Source: Allobosea sp. LC85 | GTDB lineage: Bacteria > Pseudomonadota > Alphaproteobacteria > Rhizobiales > Beijerinckiaceae | Direction of reading: 5' to 3' | DNA length: 64,000 bases | NCBI RefSeq assembly: GCF_000735605.1 | Contig: NZ_JPKG01000007.1 | Span: 1 to 64,000 of the forward strand | The notes under the pieces: model-generated | The model's input: only the letters and a program-made list of their open reading frames with translations | Database searches by the model: none | Told to the model about the DNA's origin: nothing | Part shown: piece by piece, positions 52,315 through 61,431 of the stretch | How positions within the stretch are numbered: position 1 is the first letter of the stretch | How the letters are laid out: every line of letters begins with the position of its first letter | Position numbers and translations under genes: made by a program

Positions 52315-52415
52315 GCATCGGCCCGAAAAGTGGATTGCGGTTTTCGGGGCAAAGCCGATGCAAACACAAAAAGGTTAGATCATCGGTCCGGATACGATTT
52401 CCGGTCCGATGATCT
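52315..52415. repeat. Dispersed bipartite palindrome, family 1, copy 3
   Basis: The clearest copy: first hairpin GCATCGGC/GCCGATGC with core CCCGAAAA/TTTTCGGG; second hairpin AGATCATCGGTCCGGA / TCCGGTCCGATGATCT. It lies in the convergent gap between the FadL-type gene and phaC, just behind an ordinary terminator. Confidence 0.88.
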
Positions 52416-52428
52416 ATGAGGCTGGGGT

Positions 52429-54252
52429 TCAAACCCGGATCTTGACGTAGCTCCCCGGTGCGTCCTCGAGCGGCGCCAGCGCGCCGCCGCCCGGCTCACG
52501 CGCCGGCAGCAGCTTCGGCGCCTGCGAAGTCACCCAGCCGAGCCAGTGCGGCCACCAGGAACCCGGGTGCTCGATTGCAGCCTTGGCCCAGTCGCCGAAG
52601 ACGCCCTCGGGCCTGCCGCCGGTCCAGTACTGGTATTTCACCTTGCTCGGCGGGTTGATCACGCCCGCGATATGACCGGAGCCCGCCATGACATAATCGA
52701 CCGGCCCGCCAAAGCATTGCGAGCCGATGAAGACTGACTGGGCCGGAGCGATGTGGTCTTCCTTGGCGGCGAGATTATAGATCGGAATCTTCACCGCCTT
52801 CAGATCGAGCGTCTTCCCGCCGATCGTCATTTCGCCCTTCGCGAGCCGGTTCTCCAGATAGCAGCCGCGCAGGTAGAACGAGTGGTTGGCGGCCGGCATC
52901 CGCGTCGAATCGGAGTTCCAGTAGAGCAGGTCGAAGGCGGTCGGGAGCTTGCCCTTCAGATAGTTGTTGACGGCATAGGACCAGATCAGGTCGTTCGGCC
53001 GCAGCATGTTGAAGGCTCCGGCCATGCGCGCGCCGTCGAGATAGCCGCGCTGTGCCATCTGCTCTTCGACTGCGCGGATCTGATCCTCATCGACGAAGAC
53101 CGAGAGTTCGCCCGCCTTGGAAAAATCGACCTGCGTCGTGAAGAAGGTCGCGCTCTCGATGCGCTTGTCCCTGGTCGCCGCCATATAGGCGAGGGTGACG
53201 CCAAGCAGCGTGCCGCCGACGCAATAACCGATGGCGGTCACGCGCTTTTCGCCGGTCGCCTGCTCGACCGCGTCGAGAGCCTCGAAGATGCCCTCGCGCA
53301 TATAGCTCTCGAAGTCCTTGGCGGCGTGGCGCTCATCGGGATTGACCCAGGAGATGCAGAAGACAGTCAGTCCCTGCGCCACGCACCAGCGGATGAAGCT
53401 CTTCTCGGCGTTGAGATCGAGGATATAGAACTTGTTGATCCAGGGTGGCACGATCAGCAGCGGTCGCTTGAAGACCTGCTCGGTCGACGGTGCGTACTGG
53501 ATCAACTCCATGATCTCGTTGCGGTAGATGACCTTGCCGGGCGTGGTGGCGATGTTGACGCCGACCTCGAAAGCGCCCCCGTCCGACTGGCGGATCTTGA
53601 GTTCGCCGCCGCCGGCTTCGACATCCTCGGCCAGCATCTTCATCCCGCGCACGAGGTTCTCGCCGTTCTGCTTGAGCGTCTCGCGCAGGAGTTCGGGGTT
53701 CGTTGCGACGAAGTTCGAGGGCGAGAGCGCGCTGGCGATCTGCTTGACGTAGAAGCGAGCCTTCTCGCGCGTATGCGGGTCCAGGTCCTCGGCGCGATCC
53801 ACCAACGACTCGGCCCAGCGTGAGCCGATCAGATAGGCCTGCTTGACGAAATCGAACATCGGGTGGGCCGACCAGTCCGGATCGGCAAAGCGCGCATCGC
53901 GCTTGTCCGGTTCGGCGACGGGCGCTGCTTCCTCGCCGCTGGCCCGTTTCAGGGTCGAGGCCCACAGGCTCATGAAGTCGCTGGTCAGCGAGGCTTGCGC
54001 CTCGATCACCTTGCGCGGGTCCGTCACCCAGCGTTCTGCGACGCGGCCAATAGTCTTGACCATCTCGCTGACCTCGTCGGCGGCGCCAGTCTTCGCTTCG
54101 CCGCGCTCGATCGGCTTCAGATAGGCGGCCGTGACCTTTCCGGCTTCCTCCATGAAGCGCCCCATGTTCTGGGCGAGCAGGTCGAAATCCGGCACAGGCG
54201 CTTCGTCCGAGCCGGCGGGACCCTTCGGCGTGTCGTCGGCTGGCGGGCACAT
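52429..54252 (-). CDS. phaC: Class I polyhydroxyalkanoate synthase
   Basis: 607 residues. A PhaC N-terminal domain ([20 protein letters not shown]), then the alpha/beta-hydrolase core with the lipase-like box [10 protein letters not shown], where Cys (about residue 344) is the nucleophile; Asp in [13 protein letters not shown] (about 499) and His in [12 protein letters not shown] (about 526) complete the triad. The form [14 protein letters not shown] is typical of class I. It polymerises (R)-3-hydroxyacyl-CoA on cytoplasmic granules. GGGGAG is 7 nt before the ATG. No phaZ or phaR gene is adjacent. Confidence 0.95.
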   Translation of the reverse strand: MCPPADDTPKGPAGSDEAPVPDFDLLAQNMGRFMEEAGKVTAAYLKPIERGEAKTGAADEVSEMVKTIGRVAERWVTDPRKVIEAQASLTSDFMSLWASTLKRASGEEAAPVAEPDKRDARFADPDWSAHPMFDFVKQAYLIGSRWAESLVDRAEDLDPHTREKARFYVKQIASALSPSNFVATNPELLRETLKQNGENLVRGMKMLAEDVEAGGGELKIRQSDGGAFEVGVNIATTPGKVIYRNEIMELIQYAPSTEQVFKRPLLIVPPWINKFYILDLNAEKSFIRWCVAQGLTVFCISWVNPDERHAAKDFESYMREGIFEALDAVEQATGEKRVTAIGYCVGGTLLGVTLAYMAATRDKRIESATFFTTQVDFSKAGELSVFVDEDQIRAVEEQMAQRGYLDGARMAGAFNMLRPNDLIWSYAVNNYLKGKLPTAFDLLYWNSDSTRMPAANHSFYLRGCYLENRLAKGEMTIGGKTLDLKAVKIPIYNLAAKEDHIAPAQSVFIGSQCFGGPVDYVMAGSGHIAGVINPPSKVKYQYWTGGRPEGVFGDWAKAAIEHPGSWWPHWLGWVTSQAPKLLPAREPGGGALAPLEDAPGSYVKIRV

Positions 54253-54368
54253 GAATCATCTCCCCTTGCCACGTCTTTTGCGGAAGCCCTTGCTTCCTAT
54301 TTTGGTCCCATTAAGGACGTAAACGATATGGTGTAAAAAGATAATTCTGCAACGCGTCGGACCTGCTC

Positions 54369-54719
54369 ATGTCACTCAACAATCCTCTGACGAGGTTCCT
54401 GCCGCTGTTGCTTCTCTGCGCCCCGATTCTCGCCGGCTGTGCGGGGGATGGCATGAAGGGTGTTGCGGAGGCCGCGGGGCTTGCGACCACGCCGCAGGAA
54501 TCGAAGCCCTTCGTCAAGGAGAGCCGCTCGACGACGCGGGATTACATCTCCGTCGGCTCGTCCGCGACGCGCGCTGCCCCGCGCAAGCCCGTGGCGGATT
54601 TCAAGACGCTCGAAACCGACCTCGAAGCCAAGCGCATCTCGAACGAGGCTGCCGGAGAGCAGGCCAAGTCCCTGGGCGCGACGCCGCCGCCGGCGCCAGC
54701 CACGGTTCCGACCAACTGA
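54369..54719 (+). CDS. Small lipoprotein, unknown function
   Basis: 116 residues. Lipoprotein signal (MSLNNPLTRFLPLLLLCAPI followed by lipobox LAGC, Cys24), then a helical, charged and finally Pro/Ala-rich mature part (FKTLETDLEAKRISNEAAGE). Divergent from phaC with 116 bp between. Likely periplasm-facing and membrane-anchored; no family recognised. Confidence 0.75.
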   Translation: MSLNNPLTRFLPLLLLCAPILAGCAGDGMKGVAEAAGLATTPQESKPFVKESRSTTRDYISVGSSATRAAPRKPVADFKTLETDLEAKRISNEAAGEQAKSLGATPPPAPATVPTN

Positions 54720-54736
54720 TCCGCGATTCGACTAAT

Positions 54737-54836
54737 GCATCGGCCCGAAAAGTGGATTCCGGTTTTCGGGGCAAAGCCGACGCAAACACAGAAGATTAGA
54801 TCATCGGTCCGGATACGATATCCGGTCCAATGATCT
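54737..54836. repeat. Dispersed bipartite palindrome, family 1, copy 4
   Basis: First hairpin with arms GCATCGGC/GCCGACGC and core CCCGAAAA/TTTTCGGG; second hairpin AGATCATCGGTCCGGAT / ATCCGGTCCAATGATCT. It starts 17 nt after the lipoprotein stop. Confidence 0.85.
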
Positions 54837-55007
54837 AACCGCCTATTTTCTCGGGCGGCGATTGGATCTTCGGGCTCGCCCGCTCCGTCGGGCAGTCCCG
54901 CCTTCACCAATCCGTCAGGTTAATTCCGGCTTTCCGGGACCGCGCCATATCCGGGACAGGCGGGCTCGCTAGGGCAGGGGGCGTTGCCGCTCCGGAGACC
55001 GTGCCCC

Positions 55008-55844
55008 ATGGCGCAAGCAGACCACCGTTCATTCTCCTTCGCCACGGCCATGCTGATTGCGGGGGCCCTGCTGCCCCGGCCGGCGCAGGCCCAGCCGGTT
55101 CCGGCGAAGCCGTATCTCGACTGCACGCTCATTCTCGATGCGGCATCGGGAAAGACACTCCATCGCGAAGGGACCTGCGACAAGCGCTTCAGCCCCGCAT
55201 CGACCTTCAAGGTGCCGCTTGCTGCAATCGGCTACGACGCGGGCATCCTCGAAGACCAGCACAAACCACTCTGGGAGTATCGGCCGCGCTTCAACGCGGT
55301 GGCGCGGGATCGCAAGCCTGTCGATCCGACGATCTGGGAAGCGGATTCTGTCATCTGGTACTCACGCGAAATCGCCGCCCGGCTTGGGCCCAAGAGCTTC
55401 GCGGCCCATGTTTCGAAGCTCGGCTACGGCAATGGCAATGTCTCGGGTGATCCCGGCAAGAACAATGGACTGACCCATTCCTGGATCTCGTCGTCGCTGA
55501 CCATCTCGCCCGAGGAGCAGGCGGGCTTCCTGCGGCGTCTCCTGTCCGGTTCGCTGCCGGTTTCCGGCAAAGCCCATGAGATGACCAGAGCGATCCTTCC
55601 CAGCTTCGGTGCCGGAGACTGGACCGTGAAGGGCAAGACCGGCAGAATCTGGCTTCGGAACGCCGCCGGGGAAATCGATCGGACGCGGCCTGTCGGCTGG
55701 TTCGTCGGCTGGGCTGACGACAAGGACAGGCGCGTCGTCTTCGCGCGCTTGCGTATCGGCGCGGAACGGACGGAGGGCATACCCGGCCGGAAACTCCGCG
55801 ACGCCTTCCTGAAGGAGCTGCCCGTATTGCTGAAGGCGAAATGA
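55008..55844 (+). CDS. Class D (OXA-type) beta-lactamase
   Basis: 278 residues from the ATG at 55008 (CGGAG about 10 nt upstream) with a signal peptide ending AQAQP. All class D active-site motifs are in order: Ser-x-x-Lys as STFK in PASTFKVPLAAIG, Ser-x-Val-type DSVIWYSREI, YGN in KLGYGNGNVSG, and KTG in TVKGKTGRIW. Periplasmic penicillinase is expected; the spectrum cannot be predicted. Chromosomal, with base composition like its neighbours and no mobile element nearby. Confidence 0.9.
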   Translation: MAQADHRSFSFATAMLIAGALLPRPAQAQPVPAKPYLDCTLILDAASGKTLHREGTCDKRFSPASTFKVPLAAIGYDAGILEDQHKPLWEYRPRFNAVARDRKPVDPTIWEADSVIWYSREIAARLGPKSFAAHVSKLGYGNGNVSGDPGKNNGLTHSWISSSLTISPEEQAGFLRRLLSGSLPVSGKAHEMTRAILPSFGAGDWTVKGKTGRIWLRNAAGEIDRTRPVGWFVGWADDKDRRVVFARLRIGAERTEGIPGRKLRDAFLKELPVLLKAK

Positions 55845-56065
55845 CCGGCACAATCGATGCTGTCGCCATGACATATCGGACGCGAACCGGAGCGGCCCCG
55901 GACTGTGTGCCTATGCGAGAGGCCTGAGGCGCCGCTGCCACGGCGCCGCGTTTCGTCGAAAATTGCGTCTTGTGGCCTGTCCTGACCGAAGATGCGATGC
56001 TATGGGCAGTCAACGCACAATTGTGACGGGCCGGTTCTCGCGGCTCGTCCAGGGACATGTTCGAA

Positions 56066-57286
56066 ATGACTGATTTTCATCGCATCAAGCGCTTGCCGCC
56101 CTATGTTTTCGAACAGGTCAACAAGATCAAGGCAGCCGAACGGGCCAAGGGCGTCGATATCATCGACCTCGGCATGGGCAATCCCGATCTGCCGGCGCCG
56201 AAACATGTCATCGAAAAACTGGTCGAAACCGCCGGCAAGCCGCGCACGGACCGCTATTCCGCCTCCAAGGGCATTGCCGGCCTGCGCCGGGCCCAGGCGC
56301 ATTATTATGCGCGTCGGTTCGGCGTGAAGCTCAATCCCGACACCCAGGTCGTCGCGACGCTGGGCTCGAAGGAGGGCTTCGCCAATATGGCGCAGGCGAT
56401 CACCGGCCCGGGCGATGTCGTGCTCGTGCCGAATCCGAGCTATCCGATTCACGCCTTCGGCTTCCTGATGGCGGGTGGGGTCATCCGTTCGGTCCCCGCT
56501 GAGCCGACGCCGGCCTTCTTCCCCGCCTTGGAGCGGGCGATGATCCATTCGGTGCCCAAGCCGATCGCGCTCGTCACCTGCTATCCGGCGAACCCGACCG
56601 CCTATACCGCGTCGCTCGATTTCTACCGCGACCTCGTCGCCTTCGCGAAGAAGCACGAGCTGATCCTGCTGTCCGATCTCGCCTATGCCGAGGTCTATTT
56701 CGACGAGAACGACCCACCGCCCTCGATGTTGCAGGTGCCGGGCGCCATGGACGTCACGGTCGAGTTCACCTCGATGTCGAAGACTTTCTCGATGGCCGGC
56801 TGGCGCATGGGTTTTGCCGTCGGCAACGAGCGCCTGCTCGCGGCGCTGGCGCGGGTCAAATCCTATCTCGATTACGGCGCCTATACGCCGATCCAGGTCG
56901 CCGCGGCGGCAGCGCTGAATGGCCCGGACGATTGCATCCGCGAGATGCGCGAGATCTATCGCAAGCGCCGCGACGCGCTTGTCGAAAGCTTCGGCAAGGC
57001 CGGCTGGGAATTCCCCGCACCGCGGGCCTCGATGTTTGCCTGGGTGCCGATCCCGGAAAAATTCCGCCATCTCGGCTCGCTCGAGTTCTCGAAGCTGCTG
57101 ATCGAGAAGGCCGAGGTCGCCGTCGCGCCCGGCATTGGCTTTGGCGAACATGGCGACGAGTTCGTCCGCATCGCCATCGTCGAGAACGAGCAGCGCATCC
57201 GGCAGGCAGCCCGGAATATCGGTCGCTTCCTCAAGGGTGCGGACCAAACGCTTCACAACGTCATCCAGATATCCAAAGCCGGGTAA
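56066..57286 (+). CDS. Class I/II PLP aminotransferase (AlaC-like, alanine/aspartate type)
   Basis: 406 residues from the ATG at 56066; AGGGA (56051-56055) is too close to the earlier ATG at 56057. Motifs: IDLGMGNPDLPAPKHVIEKL, NPSYPIHAFG, CYPANPTAY, SDLAYAEVYFD and the PLP lysine in SMSKTFSMAGWRMGFAVGNE. It belongs to the AlaC/LL-DAP aminotransferase-like branch, often next to homoserine dehydrogenase in this order; the likely reaction is pyruvate/glutamate transamination. Confidence 0.88.
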   Translation: MTDFHRIKRLPPYVFEQVNKIKAAERAKGVDIIDLGMGNPDLPAPKHVIEKLVETAGKPRTDRYSASKGIAGLRRAQAHYYARRFGVKLNPDTQVVATLGSKEGFANMAQAITGPGDVVLVPNPSYPIHAFGFLMAGGVIRSVPAEPTPAFFPALERAMIHSVPKPIALVTCYPANPTAYTASLDFYRDLVAFAKKHELILLSDLAYAEVYFDENDPPPSMLQVPGAMDVTVEFTSMSKTFSMAGWRMGFAVGNERLLAALARVKSYLDYGAYTPIQVAAAAALNGPDDCIREMREIYRKRRDALVESFGKAGWEFPAPRASMFAWVPIPEKFRHLGSLEFSKLLIEKAEVAVAPGIGFGEHGDEFVRIAIVENEQRIRQAARNIGRFLKGADQTLHNVIQISKAG

Positions 57287-57363
57287 GCTGAGCTAAGACG
57301 AGGGCGCGATGGCCGGCGCAGACGCGCCGCCATCGGTCTTGCAGTTTGGGGCAGGGGCTCGGC

Positions 57364-57795
57364 ATGTTCAGCAAAGGCCGCTTGATCGGCATCGGTTTTG
57401 GCCTGTTCGCGCTGGTCTGCCTCGTCGTCACCTATGATTATTCGCGCGGGCGCAACACGCAGACGAACTCGCCGCTGGTGTCGGATGTCCTCACCGCGAC
57501 TCGCTCCAATGAGTGCGGCCGGGACGCGACCGAGATTGCCGCGCGCTATTTCCCCCTGGGACTGGAGCAGGCCGAAGCCGAACGGCGCCTGGGCACCATC
57601 AGCATCGTGCCGCCTGCAGCCTGGTTCTGGCGGCCCGCGATCGAGAACGCGACGACCTGGACCGGGCCGACGCTGGAAGCGCTGCACACCATCAAGACCA
57701 CGGCTTTCGGCAATCAGCTGCTGCGCCTGCATCTGACCTTTGTCGATGGCAAGTTGAAGCGGCTCGCGGCCGAGGTCGTCTGCCGGTTCGACTGA
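57364..57795 (+). CDS. Hypothetical protein with N-terminal membrane anchor
   Basis: 143 residues from the ATG at 57364, with a purine-rich CAGGGG upstream. One transmembrane segment (LIGIGFGLFALVCLVVTYDY) then a periplasmic domain with two Cys (NECGRDATEIAARYFPLGLE and AAEVVCRFD) that may pair. No family recognised. It lies between the aminotransferase and methyltransferase genes on the same strand. Confidence 0.65.
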   Translation: MFSKGRLIGIGFGLFALVCLVVTYDYSRGRNTQTNSPLVSDVLTATRSNECGRDATEIAARYFPLGLEQAEAERRLGTISIVPPAAWFWRPAIENATTWTGPTLEALHTIKTTAFGNQLLRLHLTFVDGKLKRLAAEVVCRFD

Positions 57796-57972
57796 CGCCT
57801 GGGCGCAATCAGACGACAGCGACCCAGGCCCACACCAGCGTCGAGCCATTTGAGATATCCGTTTCGCGGCCGCATTCTCCAGCGTAAGCTCCTTCGGCTT
57901 GGATACGCGCGAACGACCGGCTGCGGCTCGGTCCAGCGCCAGATCGAACGTCCTGCCTCACAGGAGCGTGCC

Positions 57973-58788
57973 ATGGCATCGACCGACAAGCTCTTCGCGG
58001 GGCCGATCCCTGAAATCTACGACCGCCTTCTCGTTCCGCTGCTCTTCGAAACTTACGCTGCCGATCTTGCCGACCGTGTCGCGCAGGCGAAACCGCAGCG
58101 CATCCTGGAAATCGCGGCCGGCACCGGCGCGTTGACGCGGGCGATGGCAGCCAGGCTCGATGGTGAGGCGCGTTTCGTCGCATCCGACCTAAATCAGCCG
58201 ATGCTCGACCGAGCCGCAGAGCGACTGGGTGCGGATGCAAGAATCACCTGGCAGCAGGCCGATGCGCTCGCTCTCCCGTTCGAGGATCGCCGCTTCGATC
58301 TCGTGGCCTGCCAGTTCGGGGTGATGTTCTTTCCGGACAAGGCGCAGGGCTACAAGGAGGCGTACCGCGTCCTGAAGCCTGGCGGGCGCTACCTTTTCAA
58401 TGTCTGGGACAGCATTGCGGAGAACGAGTTTCCGCAGGTCGTGACGGAGGCGCTGGCGACGATGTTCCCGACCGATCCGCCACGCTTCATGGAGCGCGTC
58501 CCGCATGGTTATCATGACCTGGATGCGATCCGCCGGGAACTTGCTGGCGCAGGCTTTGATGCGATCGCGATCGAGACCGTGACCCGCAAGAGCAGGGCAG
58601 GATCAGCTCAGGAGGCGGCGACGGCCTATTGCCAGGGCACACCGCTGCGGGCGGAAATCGAAACGCGTGATCCATCCGGTCTGGAAGCTGCCACCAACGC
58701 CTCGGCCGAGGCGTTGGCTCGCCGGTTCGGAAGCGGGCCGATCGAAGGGCGGATCAGCGCGCATGTGGTGTCTGCTATGAAGCCTTGA
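57973..58788 (+). CDS. Class I SAM-dependent methyltransferase
   Basis: 271 residues (AGGAG 7 nt before the ATG). Motif I ILEIAAGTGALTRAMAARL, FVASDLNQPMLDRAAERLG, QQADALALPFEDRRFDLVAC and AYRVLKPGGRYLFNVWD: the UbiE/Methyltransf_11-like group. Similar in type to the protein at 10098-10907 but not a close copy. Substrate unknown. Confidence 0.82.
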   Translation: MASTDKLFAGPIPEIYDRLLVPLLFETYAADLADRVAQAKPQRILEIAAGTGALTRAMAARLDGEARFVASDLNQPMLDRAAERLGADARITWQQADALALPFEDRRFDLVACQFGVMFFPDKAQGYKEAYRVLKPGGRYLFNVWDSIAENEFPQVVTEALATMFPTDPPRFMERVPHGYHDLDAIRRELAGAGFDAIAIETVTRKSRAGSAQEAATAYCQGTPLRAEIETRDPSGLEAATNASAEALARRFGSGPIEGRISAHVVSAMKP

Positions 58789-58896
58789 TTGGTTGCCGGC
58801 GCTGAGCTGAGAAACCGCGCCCGTCGCACCAGGCTTCGGACCGAACCGTGCATCCGCTCCGTTGACTCGCCCGTTGTCGCGTGCGACCCCGGCGAC

Positions 58897-60243
58897 ATGA
58901 CGACGCTCGCTCCCTCACCCGGTCCCGCTCCCCTGCGCGTTGGCGTGGCCGGCCTCGGCACGGTCGGCGCTTCGGTGCTGCGCATCCTCAACCGCCATGA
59001 AAATGCCATTGCGGCGCGCTGCGGCCGCGCCGTGCGTGTGACGGCCGTTTCGGCCCGCGACCGAACCCGTGATCGCGGCATTGATCTCGACGGCTTCACC
59101 TGGTTCGACGATCCGGTCGAGCTGGCTCGCTCTTCGCAGATCGATTGCTTCGTCGAGCTCGTCGGCGGTTCGGACGGGGTTGCCAAGGCAGCGGTCGAGG
59201 CCGCTCTGTCCTCCGGAAAGTCGGTGGTGACCGCCAACAAGGCGCTGCTTGCGCACCACGGCGTCGCGCTTGCCGCGCTCGCCGAAGAGAAGGGCGTGGC
59301 GCTTGCGTTCGAAGCGTCCTCCGCCGGCGGCATTCCGGTGGTCAAGACGCTGCGCGAGGCGCTCTCCGGGAACAATGTCTCGCGGCTCTATGGCATCCTC
59401 AACGGCACCTGCAATTACATCCTCTCGCGCATGGAGATGGAGGGGCTGACCTTCGAGGCCTGCCTCAAGGATGCCCAGCGTCTCGGCTATGCTGAGGCCG
59501 ACCCGACCTTCGACGTCGAGGGCTACGACACGGCCCATAAGCTTGCCATCCTGACCAGCCTCGCATTCGGGGTGAAGATCGACGCCGAAGCGATTCATGT
59601 CGAAGGTATTTCCTCGATCGCGCCGCTCGATCTCAAGATGGCCGACGAGCTCGGCTACCGTATCAAGCTGCTCGGCGTCGCCGAGCGCACCCGCACCGGC
59701 ATCGAGCAGCGTGTGCATCCGACGATGGTGCCGAAATCCTCCGCCATCGCGCAGGTCATGGGCGTTACCAATGCGGTCACGATCGATGCAGACGCGGTCC
59801 GCGAACTGACCCTGGTTGGTCCGGGCGCCGGTGGCGATCCCACTGCGTCTGCCGTCGTTGCCGATATCACCGATGTCGCGAGCGGCACCGCTGGCTTGCC
59901 CTTCGGCCTGCCGGTCTCCCGGCTCGAACAGCCGGTGCGCGCGCCGATGCAGCGCCACGAAGGCGGCTACTATATCCGCCTCGCGGTCGCCGACCGGCCG
60001 GGCGCGGCTGCTGCCATCGCCACCCGCATGGCGCAGGCCGATATCTCGCTCGAGAGCATCGTCCAGCATCGCTCGGAAGCCGCCGCCACCCGGGATCCGA
60101 CGGGGCGCTCCGGGGCTCCGGTGCCGGTTGTGCTCATCACCTACGCCACCAGCGAGTCGGCGATCCGCGACGCGCTCGAAAAGGTCACCGCCGACGGTCA
60201 CATTGCTGAACCGCCGCAGGTGATAAGGATTGAACGGGAATAG
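58897..60243 (+). CDS. hom: Homoserine dehydrogenase
   Basis: 448 residues from the ATG at 58897. NAD(P)-binding GVAGLGTVGASVLRILNRHE, then TANKALLAHHG, the catalytic-domain signature AGGIPVVKTLREALSGNNVS with GILNGTCNYIL, and AEADPTFDVEGYDTAHKLAI. A C-terminal ACT domain (YYIRLAVADRPGAAAAIATR onward) would give threonine feedback control. It reduces aspartate semialdehyde to homoserine, feeding Thr and, via O-acetylhomoserine, MetY. Followed 64 nt later by glpX. Confidence 0.95.
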   Translation: MTTLAPSPGPAPLRVGVAGLGTVGASVLRILNRHENAIAARCGRAVRVTAVSARDRTRDRGIDLDGFTWFDDPVELARSSQIDCFVELVGGSDGVAKAAVEAALSSGKSVVTANKALLAHHGVALAALAEEKGVALAFEASSAGGIPVVKTLREALSGNNVSRLYGILNGTCNYILSRMEMEGLTFEACLKDAQRLGYAEADPTFDVEGYDTAHKLAILTSLAFGVKIDAEAIHVEGISSIAPLDLKMADELGYRIKLLGVAERTRTGIEQRVHPTMVPKSSAIAQVMGVTNAVTIDADAVRELTLVGPGAGGDPTASAVVADITDVASGTAGLPFGLPVSRLEQPVRAPMQRHEGGYYIRLAVADRPGAAAAIATRMAQADISLESIVQHRSEAAATRDPTGRSGAPVPVVLITYATSESAIRDALEKVTADGHIAEPPQVIRIERE

Positions 60244-60307
60244 GCCTTCGGCCCCCCGCGTCTCCGACGTGCCGATTGCCGACTGCTGAATAGTTCGAGG
60301 GAGCCTC

Positions 60308-61303
60308 ATGTCCGAACTCACCATCGCCTCAACCCATATCATCGAGCGCTATCTCTCGATGGAACTGGTCCGTGTCACCGAGCGTGCAGCGGTCTCCGCG
60401 GCGCGCCTGCGCGGCCATGGCAATGAGAAGGCGGCCGACCAGGCAGCGGTCGACGCCATGCGCCGCGAGCTCAACCGCCTGCCGATCGATGGCGAGATCG
60501 TCATCGGCGAGGGCGAGCGCGACGAGGCCCCGATGCTCTTCATCGGCGAGAAGGTCGGAAACCGGCACGGGCCCAAGGTCCACATCGCCGTCGACCCGCT
60601 CGAGGGCACGACGCTTTGCGCCAAGGACATGCCCGGCGCCATCGCCGTCATGGCCATGGCTGAAGCCGGCAAGCTGCTCTATGCGCCCGACGTCTACATG
60701 GACAAGATCGCGATCGGCCCTGGCTATGCACAGGGTGTCATCGATCTCGACGCATCGCCGACCGACAACATCCATGCGCTCGCCAGGGCCAAGGGCGTGA
60801 AGCCGAACGAGATCAGCGCGCTGGTCATGGACCGCCCGCGCCATGCCAAGCTGATCGAGGAGATCCGCAAGACCGGTGCGTCGATCCGCCTGATCACCGA
60901 TGGCGACGTCGCCGGCGTGATCTTCTGCACCGAGCCTGCCAAGACCGGCATCGACATCTATATGGGCATTGGCGGTGCGCCCGAGGGCGTGCTGGCGGCG
61001 GCGGCGCTGCGCTGCGTCGGCGGCCAGATGCAGGGCCGCCTGATCCTCGATACCGAGGAGAAGCGCAAGCGCGCCCATGGCATGGGCGTCCTCGATCCGA
61101 ACAAGAAGTATGACATGTCCGAGATGGCCTCGGGCGACGTCATCGTCTCCGCCACCGGCGTCACCGACGGCGGCATGCTGTCCGGAGTGAAGTTCGGCAA
61201 GGAGGTGATCGAGACCGAGACCATCGTCTACCGCTCGATCACCGGCACGGTCCGCCGCATCTATGGCGAGCACCGCGAATTCGGTAAGTTCAAGCTCGAT
61301 TGA
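60308..61303 (+). CDS. glpX: Class II fructose-1,6-bisphosphatase
   Basis: 331 residues. GlpX signatures: GNEKAADQAAVDAMRRELNR, IVIGEGERDEAPMLFIGEKV, VDPLEGTTLCAKDMPGAIAV, GAPEGVLAAAALRCVGGQMQ. A metal-dependent gluconeogenic phosphatase. The hom-glpX order is common in Hyphomicrobiales. CGAGGGAG precedes the ATG; a terminator follows. Confidence 0.95.
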   Translation: MSELTIASTHIIERYLSMELVRVTERAAVSAARLRGHGNEKAADQAAVDAMRRELNRLPIDGEIVIGEGERDEAPMLFIGEKVGNRHGPKVHIAVDPLEGTTLCAKDMPGAIAVMAMAEAGKLLYAPDVYMDKIAIGPGYAQGVIDLDASPTDNIHALARAKGVKPNEISALVMDRPRHAKLIEEIRKTGASIRLITDGDVAGVIFCTEPAKTGIDIYMGIGGAPEGVLAAAALRCVGGQMQGRLILDTEEKRKRAHGMGVLDPNKKYDMSEMASGDVIVSATGVTDGGMLSGVKFGKEVIETETIVYRSITGTVRRIYGEHREFGKFKLD

Positions 61304-61343
61304 GACGGCGAGGCCCAGCGCCTCGCCGGGACAGGATTTTGAA

Positions 61344-61375
61344 CAACGGCCGGGCATGTCCCGGCCGTTGCTTTT
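61344..61375 (+). terminator. Rho-independent terminator after glpX
   Basis: Stem CAACGGCCGGG / CCCGGCCGTTG with loop CATGT, followed by CTTTTC. Confidence 0.85.
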
Positions 61376-61431
61376 CGGGAGGGCTGCCTCGCACTGCGAC
61401 GGGGGCATCCTCGCCCGTGCGGGCCAAACGT

